From JAMCZC01 sp964364925 (lineage in GTDB: Bacteria; Patescibacteriota; Microgenomatia; Levybacterales; UBA12049), in assembly GCA_964364925.1 (NCBI GenBank), contig CAYIOB010000001.1, positions 1 through 49,354 of the forward strand: a stretch of 49,354 bases of DNA, written 5' to 3'. Under the pieces are notes generated by a model. The model was given only the letters and a program-made list of their open reading frames with translations, was not told the origin of the DNA and ran no database searches. The first letter of the stretch is position 1. Every line of letters begins with the position of its first letter. Positions 14,312-23,393 of this stretch are shown here, one piece after another. Both the position numbers and the translations under genes were made by a program.

Positions 14312-14953
14312 TCAAGAGCCAGATTTAATTTCTAGGTTTCTTTTTAAGATTGTTTCCTTACCAAATCTATTTACTACTCTAATTATAATTGTTGTTTTCC
14401 CCGGAAAAACATTAATAACTTTTGTAAAAGCTCCGTTGCTATCTACGGAAACGGAGAATTTATCAACAAAAACGGTGGCGTTGGAGTCTGTTTTTCCAAT
14501 AACGGTAACAACATTTGAAGAAATAACTGCGTTTTCTGCGGGGGCTGATATATAAACCGATGGGTTAACTAAAGCTCCCCTATATTGAAATAAAATATAT
14601 CCTATTAGAACTAAGCAAACTAAAAAAACTAAAAATAAAGTTTGTTTTGACTTAAATCTTGATAAGGAAAGGTCTTTTGTTTTGGTAAATCCCTGAGGCA
14701 AAACTTTTATTGCTTTTTCTTCATCAAATTCTCTTCTAAAAAGTGCCAAAGTTTCCTTCTCGGGCATATTAAGAAATCTTGCGTAATTCCTAACAAACCC
14801 TTGGGCATAAGTTACAGACGGAAGTTTTTCGTATTCTCCTTTTTCTATTGCCTCAAGAAAGGAAACTTTTATTTTTGTGCCTTGAGATATGCTTTCCAGG
14901 GTTAAATTTTTTTGCAAACGTGCTTCTTGAAATTTTTGTCCGACTTTTATCAT
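14312..14953 (-). CDS. RodZ-like HTH membrane protein
   Basis: 213 residues. Residues 5-70 are an XRE-type helix-turn-helix of the RodZ class (GQKFQEARLQKNLTLESISQGTKI, then YAQGFVRNYARFLN). A basic linker leads to one membrane helix at about 108-125 (TLFLVFLVCLVLIGYILF), then an extracellular beta-rich domain with VISSNVVTVIGKTDSNATVFV, as in bacterial surface repeats. RodZ links MreB to the wall synthesis machinery; in organisms without MreB its role is unclear. It follows ftsK by 27 bases in the same direction, so both probably belong to one transcript. Confidence 0.75.
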   Translation of the reverse strand: MIKVGQKFQEARLQKNLTLESISQGTKIKVSFLEAIEKGEYEKLPSVTYAQGFVRNYARFLNMPEKETLALFRREFDEEKAIKVLPQGFTKTKDLSLSRFKSKQTLFLVFLVCLVLIGYILFQYRGALVNPSVYISAPAENAVISSNVVTVIGKTDSNATVFVDKFSVSVDSNGAFTKVINVFPGKTTIIIRVVNRFGKETILKRNLEIKSGS

Positions 14954-14980
14954 AAATAAATGAGGTTTTTGGATAATTTA

Positions 14981-17104
14981 TTACGAGCTTTGATTTAGAT
15001 TATTGATAAATTCTTCCGGGTTTCTTACCAAAACGTCTCTTGGCTTAGAACCTTCTGCGCGGCCGACAACTTGAGCCTCTTCAAGCTGATCTAAAACACG
15101 CGCCGCTCTTGAATAACCTATTGATAATCTTCTTTGTAAAAGCGATGCGGAAGCCCTATCGTACTGGCAGACTATTCTTATTGCCTCAAGAAATAAAGCA
15201 TCTCTTCCATCCGAACCAACATATGGAATATTTCCTTTCCTTAGCACCAAAGGAACCGAGGTAACTTCATCCGTATATTGGATTTCCGGAACTTTAGCTT
15301 TTAGATAATCAACAAGTTTTTTAACTTCCTTGTCCGATATATATGCCCCTTGAATACGGGTTGGTTTTGCCTGTTCGGGCGGAATATAAAGCATGTCTCC
15401 GCGTCCTAAAAGCTTTTCTGCTCCCGGACTATCTATAATTACACGGGAATCAATCATCGAGGAAACATTAAATGCGATTCTGCAGGGGATATTCGCTTTA
15501 ATAAGGCCTGTTATAACGTCAACCGAGGGTCTTTGGGTTGAAACAACAAGATGAATTCCGGTTGCTCTTGCCATCTGCGCCAAACGGGCGATAGCATCTT
15601 CTACCTCAACCGGAGCAAATGCCATTAAATCGGCAAGTTCATCAACAAATATAATTATATAAGGAAATGTCTGAAATCCGGCAAGTTCATTATAGGAATC
15701 AATATTTCTTACTCCTCTTTCCGCAAAAGTTTTATATCTTCTGTCCATTTCATCCATCGCCCACTTTAAAGAAGCCAGAATTTTTTCTACTTCTACAATA
15801 ACAGGAGTCATCAAATGAGGTATTCCGTTATAACCTGTTAATTCAACTCTCTTTGGATCAATTAAAATAAGTTTAACTTCATCCGGTGAAGCTCTGAAAA
15901 GGAGTGAAGAAATAAACGAATTTATAAGAACCGATTTTCCCGAACCGGTTGTTCCTGCAATTAAAACATGGGGCATTTTCCCGATATCGGCAACAACCGG
16001 ATTACCCGAAACGTCAAGACCCAATGAAACGGTAAGTTTTGATTTGCTTTTTCTCATTATATCCGAACTTAACATTGTTTTAAGAGTAACAATTTCCAGA
16101 GACCTATTTGGGATTTCTATTCCGACAAGGTTTCTGCCCGGAATCGGAGCTTCAATTCTAATTTGGCCGGTAGGAGCTTCTGTTGCCAAGGCAAGATCGT
16201 TAGAAAGAGCTGTTATTTTGGAAATTTTTGTTCCCTGAGCAATTTCCAAAGCATACTGCGTAACTGCGGGACCTAAATTTACTTCTACAACTTTTGCTCC
16301 TACTCCGAAACTTTGCAAGGTTTTCTCAATCGTATTCGCTGTTTTTTTAATATCTCCTCTGTCTGCTTTTTGATTGGATGCATCCGAAAGAAGAGTTAGG
16401 GGAGGATTCTCCCAAATACCGCTGTTTCCAACCGTATTCATAACTAATTTATCGGCAATAAGAGGCTCTTTTTTAAGAGGAGGCGGGTTATTAATTGATA
16501 TCTCTTTTGCAGAAATATTGCCGCGAAAATCTTTTTCCATTCCTTTTATTGTCATTTGTTTATTGCTAAAATCCGGAGATTTCTTGGTTTTGAAAAACGA
16601 AATAAGTTTACGCGGCACAAATCTTCCTGCGGTATCTCTTATTGCGCTTAACATTGCAAACATTTCATCAACGGAGGTATCAAAGAAAACAATAAGACCG
16701 ATTAAAATTCCGGCCGCATAAACAAGGATTGCGCCGGTTCCGCTTAAAATATCCGCCAAAATTTGGTAGATATAGCTTCCAAAACTGCCGCCTTTAAAAA
16801 GACCGATTATGGATACAAAGAAAAGCAAAAAGCCAACTGCGGCGTTTGGCCTTGAAAGAAACATTTTAAGCCTTAAGAAGAAAAATCCAAGTAAAATTAA
16901 CGCAACAGGGAAAAGAATGGAAAACAAACCGAAATATTTGTTAAGTAAATCATTTACGGCAACAAAAGAGGCGCCGCTTTTTGTAAAAGAAAGAAGGAGC
17001 AAAAGACCCCCGAGAATAAGACCAAAAGCAAAAATAGAATAAACGGTATTTTTTTTAAGTTTTAGCTTAAATTTATGCTTTCTATAATGCTTTCTTCTAG
17101 CCAT
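14981..17104 (-). CDS. ftsK: DNA translocase FtsK/SpoIIIE
   Basis: 707 residues. About four membrane helices lie in residues 20-145, then a linker, the alpha/beta translocase motor with Walker A GTTGSGKS and Walker B IIFVDELADLM, and the C-terminal gamma winged-helix (DRASASLLQRRLSIGYSRAARVLDQLE), which reads polar KOPS-like DNA sequences. The protein pumps chromosome DNA through the closing septum. It is of normal SpoIIIE size with a short linker. TATAAT ends seven bases before the ATG, so the mRNA is probably leaderless. Confidence 0.95.
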   Translation of the reverse strand: MARRKHYRKHKFKLKLKKNTVYSIFAFGLILGGLLLLLSFTKSGASFVAVNDLLNKYFGLFSILFPVALILLGFFFLRLKMFLSRPNAAVGFLLFFVSIIGLFKGGSFGSYIYQILADILSGTGAILVYAAGILIGLIVFFDTSVDEMFAMLSAIRDTAGRFVPRKLISFFKTKKSPDFSNKQMTIKGMEKDFRGNISAKEISINNPPPLKKEPLIADKLVMNTVGNSGIWENPPLTLLSDASNQKADRGDIKKTANTIEKTLQSFGVGAKVVEVNLGPAVTQYALEIAQGTKISKITALSNDLALATEAPTGQIRIEAPIPGRNLVGIEIPNRSLEIVTLKTMLSSDIMRKSKSKLTVSLGLDVSGNPVVADIGKMPHVLIAGTTGSGKSVLINSFISSLLFRASPDEVKLILIDPKRVELTGYNGIPHLMTPVIVEVEKILASLKWAMDEMDRRYKTFAERGVRNIDSYNELAGFQTFPYIIIFVDELADLMAFAPVEVEDAIARLAQMARATGIHLVVSTQRPSVDVITGLIKANIPCRIAFNVSSMIDSRVIIDSPGAEKLLGRGDMLYIPPEQAKPTRIQGAYISDKEVKKLVDYLKAKVPEIQYTDEVTSVPLVLRKGNIPYVGSDGRDALFLEAIRIVCQYDRASASLLQRRLSIGYSRAARVLDQLEEAQVVGRAEGSKPRDVLVRNPEEFINNLNQSS

Positions 17105-17111
17105 ACAAACT

Positions 17112-17117
17112 ATTATA
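17112..17117 (-). promoter_or_regulatory. -10 box of ftsK, leaderless
   Basis: TATAAT on the minus strand, seven bases before the ATG at 17104. Confidence 0.5.
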
Positions 17118-17223
17118 GTAGCTTTGTAATCTAACTACAAGTTCGATAAGCTTAATGACGGAAAAATTTTAATTCATTCTCTCAAAAGGAGAAAATTAAA
17201 TTTATGTATCAACTCTATATTTA

Positions 17224-17865
17224 TTAGATAAAGCAAACGTGTGAAGCTACATCACCCGGGGTGTGAAGCTGATTAATTCTATCGCGGTCTGCAATGAGAA
17301 GCCGCGTACGTGCTACGTACTCTGGAATTACCAGACGGTAAATGGATGTGAAACAACCCGTTTTACCAAGATAATGCTGCATGCTCCTTGGCAAAGAAGA
17401 AACTTCTCTATTAAAAAACGCTGCGAGGGTTTTATCCCCACGCGCTGCTAAAAGCATCTCTTGGGCATCTTTCCGGCTGATAGGCTCTTCTGCCAAATCC
17501 TCGGGAAAAGGAGGCATAAAAGTGCTGCCAACAAAAGCTTGTTCTATAAGTGAATGGTATTCTGCTTTATCAAATACTCTATTTACAAGCATACCTTCTA
17601 CAGCCACGAGCGACGCCCCCAGATATATTGAGGATGTTTCAATAACAGATGCGTTTTCTAATTCCTGTATCCTAACAATATCCCCATTCTTAAATGCCCT
17701 ACCTAAATTAAACCCTACTTCCGAAAGACCATAATGCCCCTCCCTAATAAGAATGTCTGCCATAAATCTTACAGGAGATACTGTTCCGAATTCGGGTCTT
17801 CTGGCAACGCTAGCAACAAAATCCGAATCGGCAGGATAAGCAGCATAAAAATTCTCAGCAGACAT
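17224..17865 (-). CDS. protein of unknown function (213 aa)
   Basis: 213 residues, soluble, mostly helical, with no recognised motif. It contains PVRFMADILIREGHYGLSEVGFNLG and a cysteine pair near the end (TGCFTSIYR, ASHVCFI). No signal peptide or membrane segment. The frame begins eight bases after an extended -10 (TGGTATAAT), so it has its own promoter and almost no leader. It lies between ftsK and the RNase J gene. Its codons look like those of its neighbours. No function is proposed. Confidence 0.6.
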   Translation of the reverse strand: MSAENFYAAYPADSDFVASVARRPEFGTVSPVRFMADILIREGHYGLSEVGFNLGRAFKNGDIVRIQELENASVIETSSIYLGASLVAVEGMLVNRVFDKAEYHSLIEQAFVGSTFMPPFPEDLAEEPISRKDAQEMLLAARGDKTLAAFFNREVSSLPRSMQHYLGKTGCFTSIYRLVIPEYVARTRLLIADRDRINQLHTPGDVASHVCFI

Positions 17866-17873
17866 AGGGAAGG

Positions 17874-17879
17874 ATTATA
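17874..17879 (-). promoter_or_regulatory. extended -10 promoter of the 213-residue unknown gene
   Basis: TGGTATAAT on the minus strand ends eight bases before the ATG at 17865. Confidence 0.5.
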
Positions 17880-17897
17880 CCAAAACGGTGGACTATT

Positions 17898-19556
17898 TTA
17901 AACTTCGATAACAACGGGGAGGACGAGGGGGCGTTTGCGAAGAGCTTTAAAAATATTTTTCTCCGCAATTTCGCCTATCAGCTTCCTAACATAAATCCAA
18001 TCATTCATTCTGTCTGTTCTGGCTGAAAATGTGCTTTTAAGTTGCCCGCCTAGGTTTTTATTTAATAACGTGCTTTCCTGGGACGAAAGACCGCGGGCTA
18101 TAATGGTCGGCGCATCTACTATTTTACCGGTTGCCGAATCTACTTCCGCCATAATAATAACAATTCCGTCTTTGGCTATTTTTTGTCTGTCTATTAAAAC
18201 GAAATGCTCTATTTCTTCGCCGGAAATTTGGTCTACGTAAACGTTTTTAAGCGGGACTTTTTTGCCATACGATGAGCCGTCTCTTGTAAAAATAATTTCC
18301 TGACCGTCATCTATTAACAGAATGTCGCGGTCTTCAAAACCCTGTCTTCTGGCAAGGCCTTTATATGCCACCATTTGTCTATATGTTCCGCCAATAGGCA
18401 GTACTTTTTTGGGATTTACCAAAGACATCATCAGCATTAAATCGTTTGACGCGGCGTGTCCGGAAACATGAAAATCACTTGAAACTTCCGAATAAACAAC
18501 CTTTGCCCCCATTTTAGAGATAGAATCAACAACTCTGTTTACGGATATTTCGTTACCGGGTATCGGATCCGAGGAAAAAATTACAACGTCATTTGGATTT
18601 ATTGTAATTTCCTTGCTCTCGCCGTTAGCAATTCTTGAAAGAGCGGAGTTTTCCTGACCCTGGCTGCCTGCAACAATTAAAACGAGTTGACCGTCTTTAT
18701 AATTTTTAAGCTGTTCAACGGAAATTTCCGAACCTTTATCTATTTTCATATATCCTAAATCAATGGCCACATCCCTTACTTTGTAAAAAGATCGGCCGAC
18801 AAAACAAATTTTTCGGCCAAACTTTTCTGCGGCTTTTATAGCCTGATTTAAGCGTGAAATATTAGAAGAATAAGTGGTTATTATAACCTTGCCTTTGGCT
18901 TTGGCAATTTCTCTTTCAAAACTTTCACCAAGCCTTTGTTCCGATGGCGTGTAGCCTTCTTTTTCCGAACGCAGACAATCCGACATTAAACACAGCACTC
19001 CTTCTTTGCCAACAGTTACTATTTTGTCAAACTCGGTTTTTTTATTGTCTGCCGGAGTTAAATCAAACTTAAAATCACTTCCATGATAAAAATTTCCAAC
19101 CGGAGTTCTTATAAAAATATTTGAACTGTCCGGAACAGAGTGCGTCACTCTTATAAAAGACAAAGAAAAGCTGCCAAGCTTTAACTGCCCCCCACCAAAC
19201 TCAACCGGTTTTACTCTGCTACCAACTTCGAATTCTTTTAATTTTTCATTAGCCAAAGCGGCCGTTAAAGGAGTTCCAAAAATCGGAAATTGCGGAAGTT
19301 GGGGTAAAACAAAAGGCAAAGCGCCAATATGGTCTTCGTGTCCGTGAGTTAAAACTAAACCCACAATTTTCTTTTTGCTTTGCAAAAGGTATGTTATATC
19401 AGGCAGCAGAAGGTCAACGCCTAACATTGTTTCGTCGGCAAAACCAATTCCGCAATCGACAATTAAAACCTCATCTTTATATTCATAAAGATACATATTT
19501 TTGGTTACGTCTGAAACGCCGCCTAAGGGAATAAAAGAAAGTTGATCGTTATTCAT
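17898..19556 (-). CDS. rnj: ribonuclease J
   Basis: 552 residues. The metallo-beta-lactamase motif THGHEDHIGALPF (about 70-82) binds two metals. The beta-CASP domain follows (GKVIITTYSSNISRLNQA, VGRSFYKVRDVA), then FHVSGHAASNDLMLM, and a C-terminal domain. RNase J is a 5'-3' exonuclease and endonuclease in mRNA decay and rRNA maturation. The length fits the family. The start lies three bases from the stop of the Lon-like gene, and pnp and rpsO are just upstream, so this is an RNA-decay cluster. Confidence 0.95.
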   Translation of the reverse strand: MNNDQLSFIPLGGVSDVTKNMYLYEYKDEVLIVDCGIGFADETMLGVDLLLPDITYLLQSKKKIVGLVLTHGHEDHIGALPFVLPQLPQFPIFGTPLTAALANEKLKEFEVGSRVKPVEFGGGQLKLGSFSLSFIRVTHSVPDSSNIFIRTPVGNFYHGSDFKFDLTPADNKKTEFDKIVTVGKEGVLCLMSDCLRSEKEGYTPSEQRLGESFEREIAKAKGKVIITTYSSNISRLNQAIKAAEKFGRKICFVGRSFYKVRDVAIDLGYMKIDKGSEISVEQLKNYKDGQLVLIVAGSQGQENSALSRIANGESKEITINPNDVVIFSSDPIPGNEISVNRVVDSISKMGAKVVYSEVSSDFHVSGHAASNDLMLMMSLVNPKKVLPIGGTYRQMVAYKGLARRQGFEDRDILLIDDGQEIIFTRDGSSYGKKVPLKNVYVDQISGEEIEHFVLIDRQKIAKDGIVIIMAEVDSATGKIVDAPTIIARGLSSQESTLLNKNLGGQLKSTFSARTDRMNDWIYVRKLIGEIAEKNIFKALRKRPLVLPVVIEV

Positions 19557-19559
19557 AAT

Positions 19560-20624
19560 TTATAAAGGCAGAAACTGTTTTATATTCTCAACTGTTATAT
19601 GCATACTGCCGTTTTTAGCCAGCTTTCCTTCAACGATAAGCCTTGCAACTCTCCTGCACATTGTTTCAATTGTTCTCTCAAGACTTCTAATCCCCGAATC
19701 AAACCCCAGGGGCCTTATAATATTGGGCCATAAGCTGTCATCTATTGCTAACTGCCCGTCTGTTAACCCCGATGCTTTTCTTATTTTTGGGAATAAATAT
19801 TCTTTTGCTATAATCTTTTTTTCTTCATCTGTATATGAAGGCATTTGAATAATCTCCAGTCTATCCAAAACAGATGTTGAAATATTGGTTGTATTGTTTG
19901 CAGTTGCTATAAAAAGAACGTGGGATAAATCAAACGGATAATCGATATAATGATCCGTGAAGGCCATATTTTGTTCCGGATCCAAAAGCTCCACCAAAAC
20001 ACCCATAATATCCGCTCTTGCCTGCTCACTAACTCTATCCAGCTCATCCAAAAGTATTACGCAATTCCTGCTCTGTGCATGAACCAATTTTTTCATTACG
20101 AGGCCAGGCTCGGCGTCGGAAAATGCTCTCGATTGCCCTCTTAAAGCAAGAGAATCGCCCATTCCGCCAAAAGGAATTCTTTCGAATTTTCTCCCTATGC
20201 TTTCTGCAATTGAATAAGCAAAAGTAGTTTTTCCCGTTCCCACTAAACCAACAAGACAAAGTATAGGGGCCCTTACAGCATCCTGTGAATTATTCTGAAG
20301 ATTTAAAATTAACGAAGAAAGGTATTCCAAAACGTCGTTTTTTACATTTTCCAAACCGTAATGATTTTTGTCTAAAGCCTTTTTTACCGTGTTTAAATCC
20401 AAAACATCTTGTGTCTCTTTATTAAAAGGCAGGGACGAAGCCCAATTAATATAATTTGATATGCTCTCATAGTTAATAAAAGTACCCGTACCTGTTTTTA
20501 AACTTACACTTAAAATAGTAAGCATCGAATTTATTTTCTCCATTAAATCCGCAGGAAGTCCGGAGGACTTAATTTTTTCTTCTAATTTTTGTATTTGTGC
20601 TTCCAATGAATCCGAGGAATCCAT
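19560..20624 (-). CDS. Lon-like AAA+ ATPase without protease domain
   Basis: 354 residues. The sequence follows the Lon ATPase module closely: Walker A GLVGTGKT (126-133), GRKFERIPFGGMGD, Walker B LLDELD (191-196), LLDPEQNMAFTDHYIDYPFDLSHVLFIATANN (sensor 1) and the C-terminal alpha-helical lid with GIRSLERTIETMCRRVAR. The Lon N-terminal substrate domain is replaced by a short coiled helix (residues 1-50), and the Ser-Lys protease domain is absent; the frame ends properly with TAA. So it is an ATPase or unfoldase rather than a protease. It is coupled to the RNase J gene (three-base gap), which hints at a role in RNA or RNP remodelling. Confidence 0.8.
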   Translation of the reverse strand: MDSSDSLEAQIQKLEEKIKSSGLPADLMEKINSMLTILSVSLKTGTGTFINYESISNYINWASSLPFNKETQDVLDLNTVKKALDKNHYGLENVKNDVLEYLSSLILNLQNNSQDAVRAPILCLVGLVGTGKTTFAYSIAESIGRKFERIPFGGMGDSLALRGQSRAFSDAEPGLVMKKLVHAQSRNCVILLDELDRVSEQARADIMGVLVELLDPEQNMAFTDHYIDYPFDLSHVLFIATANNTTNISTSVLDRLEIIQMPSYTDEEKKIIAKEYLFPKIRKASGLTDGQLAIDDSLWPNIIRPLGFDSGIRSLERTIETMCRRVARLIVEGKLAKNGSMHITVENIKQFLPL

Positions 20625-20633
20625 ATATTTATA

Positions 20634-20668
20634 ATACTAGATACTAGATACTAGATACTAGATACTTA
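20634..20668. repeat. tandem 7-bp repeat (ATACTAG, four copies)
   Basis: ATACTAG occurs four times in a row (20634-20661), followed by ATACTTA. It lies just upstream of the Lon-like gene, after pnp. The unit is too short and unspaced for CRISPR. Confidence 0.8.
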
Positions 20669-20707
20669 TAAATGATTAACTAATTTTACTAGTAACTAAT
20701 TACTCGT

Positions 20708-22975
20708 TTAATAGCGGGGTTTTCTATCCCTATTATATCCCGGTCTTCCGCCTGATGTCTTTGATCTCCAGTCCGAACTGCCTCTTTCTCTTCTTAACTG
20801 CATTGATAATGGATGCTCTGATGGAACCTGTCCATGAACAGTTTTTTCATTTCCAGGTTCCGGTTTTTGGGCAACTTCACCAAAGAGCATCGACAAGTTT
20901 ATTCTGCCTTGATCATCTATTTCAGCCACTCTTACCTTTACTTTTTGTCCAATTGCCACCACATCGCTTGGATTTTTTACAAATTCCGTAGACATTTTTG
21001 AAACGTGTACCATTCCCTCTTTACCGGGCAAAAATTCTACAAATGCTCCGAATGGAAGAATCCTTTTTACTTCCGCTTCTTCAAAAACTTCTCCGACTGT
21101 TACTTCTCTTACGAGTCCCTTAATCCAATCAACCGCTTTTTGCACAGACTCTTCGGAAACGCCTGATATAGCAACAGAACCGTCATCTTCAACTTCAACC
21201 GAGGCTCCTGTTGTGGCAATAATATTTTTAATTACTTTTCCTCCCGGACCTATTAATTCACCAATTCTATCCACCGGAATTTTAATTATTTCAATTTTCG
21301 GAGCATATTGGGATAAAGCTTCTCTAGGCTTAGGCAAAATTTTAAGCATAGTTTCTAAAATTTGAAGTCGGGCTGTCTTTGCTCTTTCTAAAATAGCTTT
21401 TATTTGCTCAACAGTAAGCCCTGGAATTTTAACATCTAACTGAATTGCAGTAATTCCTGCATCTGTTCCTGCAACTTTAAAATCCATATCTCCTGAAAAA
21501 TCTTCAAGCCCTATGATGTCTGTTAAAAGTTCATAATTTTTTTCATCAGACATCATTCCAATTGAAATACCGGCAACAGGTTTGCTAATTGGAACTCCGG
21601 CATCCATAAGAGCTAGCGTTGAACCGCAAGTTGATGCCATTGAGCTTGAGCCATTTTGCGACAGAACTTCCGAAACCACCCTAATTGTATATGGGAATTC
21701 ATCTTGTTTTGGTATTACTGCAAGAAGAGCTCTTTCAGCTAGGGCTCCGTGTCCTTTTTCACGCCTGGAAGGACTGCCAACACGTCCTGTTTGACCAAAA
21801 GAATATGGAAGTCCTGAATAATGATGAATATATCTTTTTGTTTCTTCACCTTCTGCTGATTCAATTAACTGTTCCATACGGGGTGATCCAAGTGTAACAA
21901 CCGATAAAGCTTGTGTAATTCCTCGCTGAAATAGAGCGCTGCCATGAGTTCTTGGAAGAAGTCCAACTTCTGTAACTATTTCTCTGATTTCATCCATTTT
22001 CCTTCCATCAACTCTTTTTTTCTTTCCAATCACATCTGCCCTTATCATTTTAAACATAACGTATTCAACTGCTTTTGCAATTATTTTTTTATCAAGCTGC
22101 GTATCGGGATTCGCCATTTTTGCATCTTCGTAAATTTTTGAAATCAAATCTTCTGTTTCTGTGCCGCTTCCTTCTTTATTTACGCGGGATTCAATAAGCG
22201 CGCCAACTTCGGCTTTATAGGATTTTTCAATAAGACTTATTGCTTCATTAAGAGAATTTTCTGTAGGAACTTCTAATTTTTTAACTCCAACTTTTTTAAC
22301 CAAATCTTCAATTAAATCTATAATTTTGCTTGTTTCTTTGTGTGCTAATTCAACTGCTTCAACTAAAATATCTTCTGAAACCTGCATTGCTCCAGCTTCA
22401 ATCATATTTGTTTTATCTTTTGATTGAGAAACAATTAAATCAAGCTCTGAATATTGTTGTTCTGATCCTGGGTTAATTATACAGGCTGACCCTCCGTTAC
22501 CTGATTCTTTAACACAGCCAACTCTTACCGCTCCTATTGGTCCGTTCCATGGAATTCTTGATATTGCTAAAGCTGCTGAAACAGCATTCAAAGCAAGAAC
22601 ATCTGCTTCATTTTCACCATCAACTGACAAAACAGTTACAATAACTTGAACATCATTTTTAAAGCTTTTTGGAAAAAGAGGGCGGATTGATCTATCTATT
22701 AAACGTCCGGCAAGAACTGCTTCGTCTGAAGGCTGACCTTCACGCTTTACCCAGCGGCTTCCTTTAATTTTTCCGCCTGCGTAAAGTCTTTCTCCGTATT
22801 CAACTGATAATGGAAAATAATCTAAATCTGATTTTCCGCCTTCGACAACGGTAACTAAAACTACCGTGTCTCCAAGACGGCCTAAAACAGAAGCTGTTGC
22901 TTGAGGTGCAAGCTCGCCTGTTTCCAATATTAGCTTTTTACCTGCTAATTCTAAAGTAACTGAGGTTTTTTTCAT
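20708..22975 (-). CDS. pnp: polyribonucleotide nucleotidyltransferase (PNPase)
   Basis: About 755 residues from the ATG at 22975 (MKKTSVTLELAGKKL), the normal PNPase start; a longer frame to 23065 only translates the hairpin between rpsO and pnp. Two RNase PH domains are linked by the alpha-helical domain, with the active-site block GTDAGITAIQLDVKIPG in the second. The KH domain (IPVDRIGELIGPGGKVIKNI) and S1 domain (FGAFVEFLPGKEGMVHVSK) follow, and the tail is rich in Arg and Gly. The enzyme degrades RNA 3'-5' by phosphorolysis. It lies downstream of rpsO, the classic order, with a long hairpin between them. Confidence 0.97.
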   Translation of the reverse strand: MKKTSVTLELAGKKLILETGELAPQATASVLGRLGDTVVLVTVVEGGKSDLDYFPLSVEYGERLYAGGKIKGSRWVKREGQPSDEAVLAGRLIDRSIRPLFPKSFKNDVQVIVTVLSVDGENEADVLALNAVSAALAISRIPWNGPIGAVRVGCVKESGNGGSACIINPGSEQQYSELDLIVSQSKDKTNMIEAGAMQVSEDILVEAVELAHKETSKIIDLIEDLVKKVGVKKLEVPTENSLNEAISLIEKSYKAEVGALIESRVNKEGSGTETEDLISKIYEDAKMANPDTQLDKKIIAKAVEYVMFKMIRADVIGKKKRVDGRKMDEIREIVTEVGLLPRTHGSALFQRGITQALSVVTLGSPRMEQLIESAEGEETKRYIHHYSGLPYSFGQTGRVGSPSRREKGHGALAERALLAVIPKQDEFPYTIRVVSEVLSQNGSSSMASTCGSTLALMDAGVPISKPVAGISIGMMSDEKNYELLTDIIGLEDFSGDMDFKVAGTDAGITAIQLDVKIPGLTVEQIKAILERAKTARLQILETMLKILPKPREALSQYAPKIEIIKIPVDRIGELIGPGGKVIKNIIATTGASVEVEDDGSVAISGVSEESVQKAVDWIKGLVREVTVGEVFEEAEVKRILPFGAFVEFLPGKEGMVHVSKMSTEFVKNPSDVVAIGQKVKVRVAEIDDQGRINLSMLFGEVAQKPEPGNEKTVHGQVPSEHPLSMQLRRERGSSDWRSKTSGGRPGYNRDRKPRY

Positions 22976-22980
22976 AATAT

Positions 22981-23040
22981 CTAACTTGCCCGCCGACCAA
23001 GCGCTCCCCGATTCAATCGGGGTAAGCTTAGGCGGGTTAG
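22981..23040 (-). repeat. long imperfect hairpin between rpsO and pnp with family B palindrome at its tip
   Basis: CTAA (22981-22984) pairs with TTAG (23037-23040), CCCGCC (22989-22994) with GGCGGG (23031-23036), AAGC (22999-23002) with GCTT (23026-23029), and the tip is CCCCGATT, one base, AATCGGGG (23006-23022). Its outer arm overlaps the rpsO stop codon. In E. coli a double-stranded leader here lets PNPase control its own mRNA; a similar role is possible. Confidence 0.65.
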
Positions 23041-23306
23041 TCTTTAAGTCCAACTTTTTTCGCAATTACGGAGGAACGTGCCTTATCCACTTTTGCCAAA
23101 AAATTCATCAGTCTTCTTCTTTTTGCAATCATGGACAAAAGTCCGCGGCGGCTATGTGTGTCATGAGCATGAAGTTTAAGATGCTCTGTTAAACGGGTAA
23201 TTCTGGTAGTTAAAAGCGCAATTTGCACCTCGGGGCTACCGGTATCACCTTTAACAGTTTGAAATTCTTTTATAATGTCTTGTTTCTGCGAAGTACTAAG
23301 CGGCAT
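23037..23306 (-). CDS. rpsO: ribosomal protein uS15
   Basis: 89 residues, full length. It carries the S15 pattern: GSPEVQIALLTTRITRLTEHLKLHAHDTHSRRGLL, then IAKRRRLMNFL. S15 binds 16S rRNA early in assembly of the 30S subunit. The order infB, DHH protein, rpsO, pnp is the common bacterial order. A TATAAT lies about 50 bases upstream on the minus strand, within an AT-rich spacer. Confidence 0.97.
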   Translation of the reverse strand: MPLSTSQKQDIIKEFQTVKGDTGSPEVQIALLTTRITRLTEHLKLHAHDTHSRRGLLSMIAKRRRLMNFLAKVDKARSSVIAKKVGLKD

Positions 23307-23393
23307 ATCTAATTAATTTATAATTTAAAATTCAAAATTTATAATTTACTTTGAGTATTATATCAGTTTTAAAAATCATTAGCAATCCGTAAC

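Noticed and set aside
16375..16384. GGATGCATCC in ftsK as another repeat copy
   Set aside because: Only ten bases, within a normal linker; not clearly related to the infB unit.
17160..17230. Seven-codon plus-strand peptide after AAAAGGAG
   Set aside because: A good ribosome-binding site but only seven codons; no promoter or downstream gene on that strand.
20634..20668. Tandem ATACTAG as a CRISPR array
   Set aside because: Seven-base units without spacers; no cas genes in the window.
22976..23065. Upstream extension of pnp
   Set aside because: It translates the rpsO-pnp hairpin and overlaps the rpsO stop; the usual PNPase N-terminus begins at 22975.
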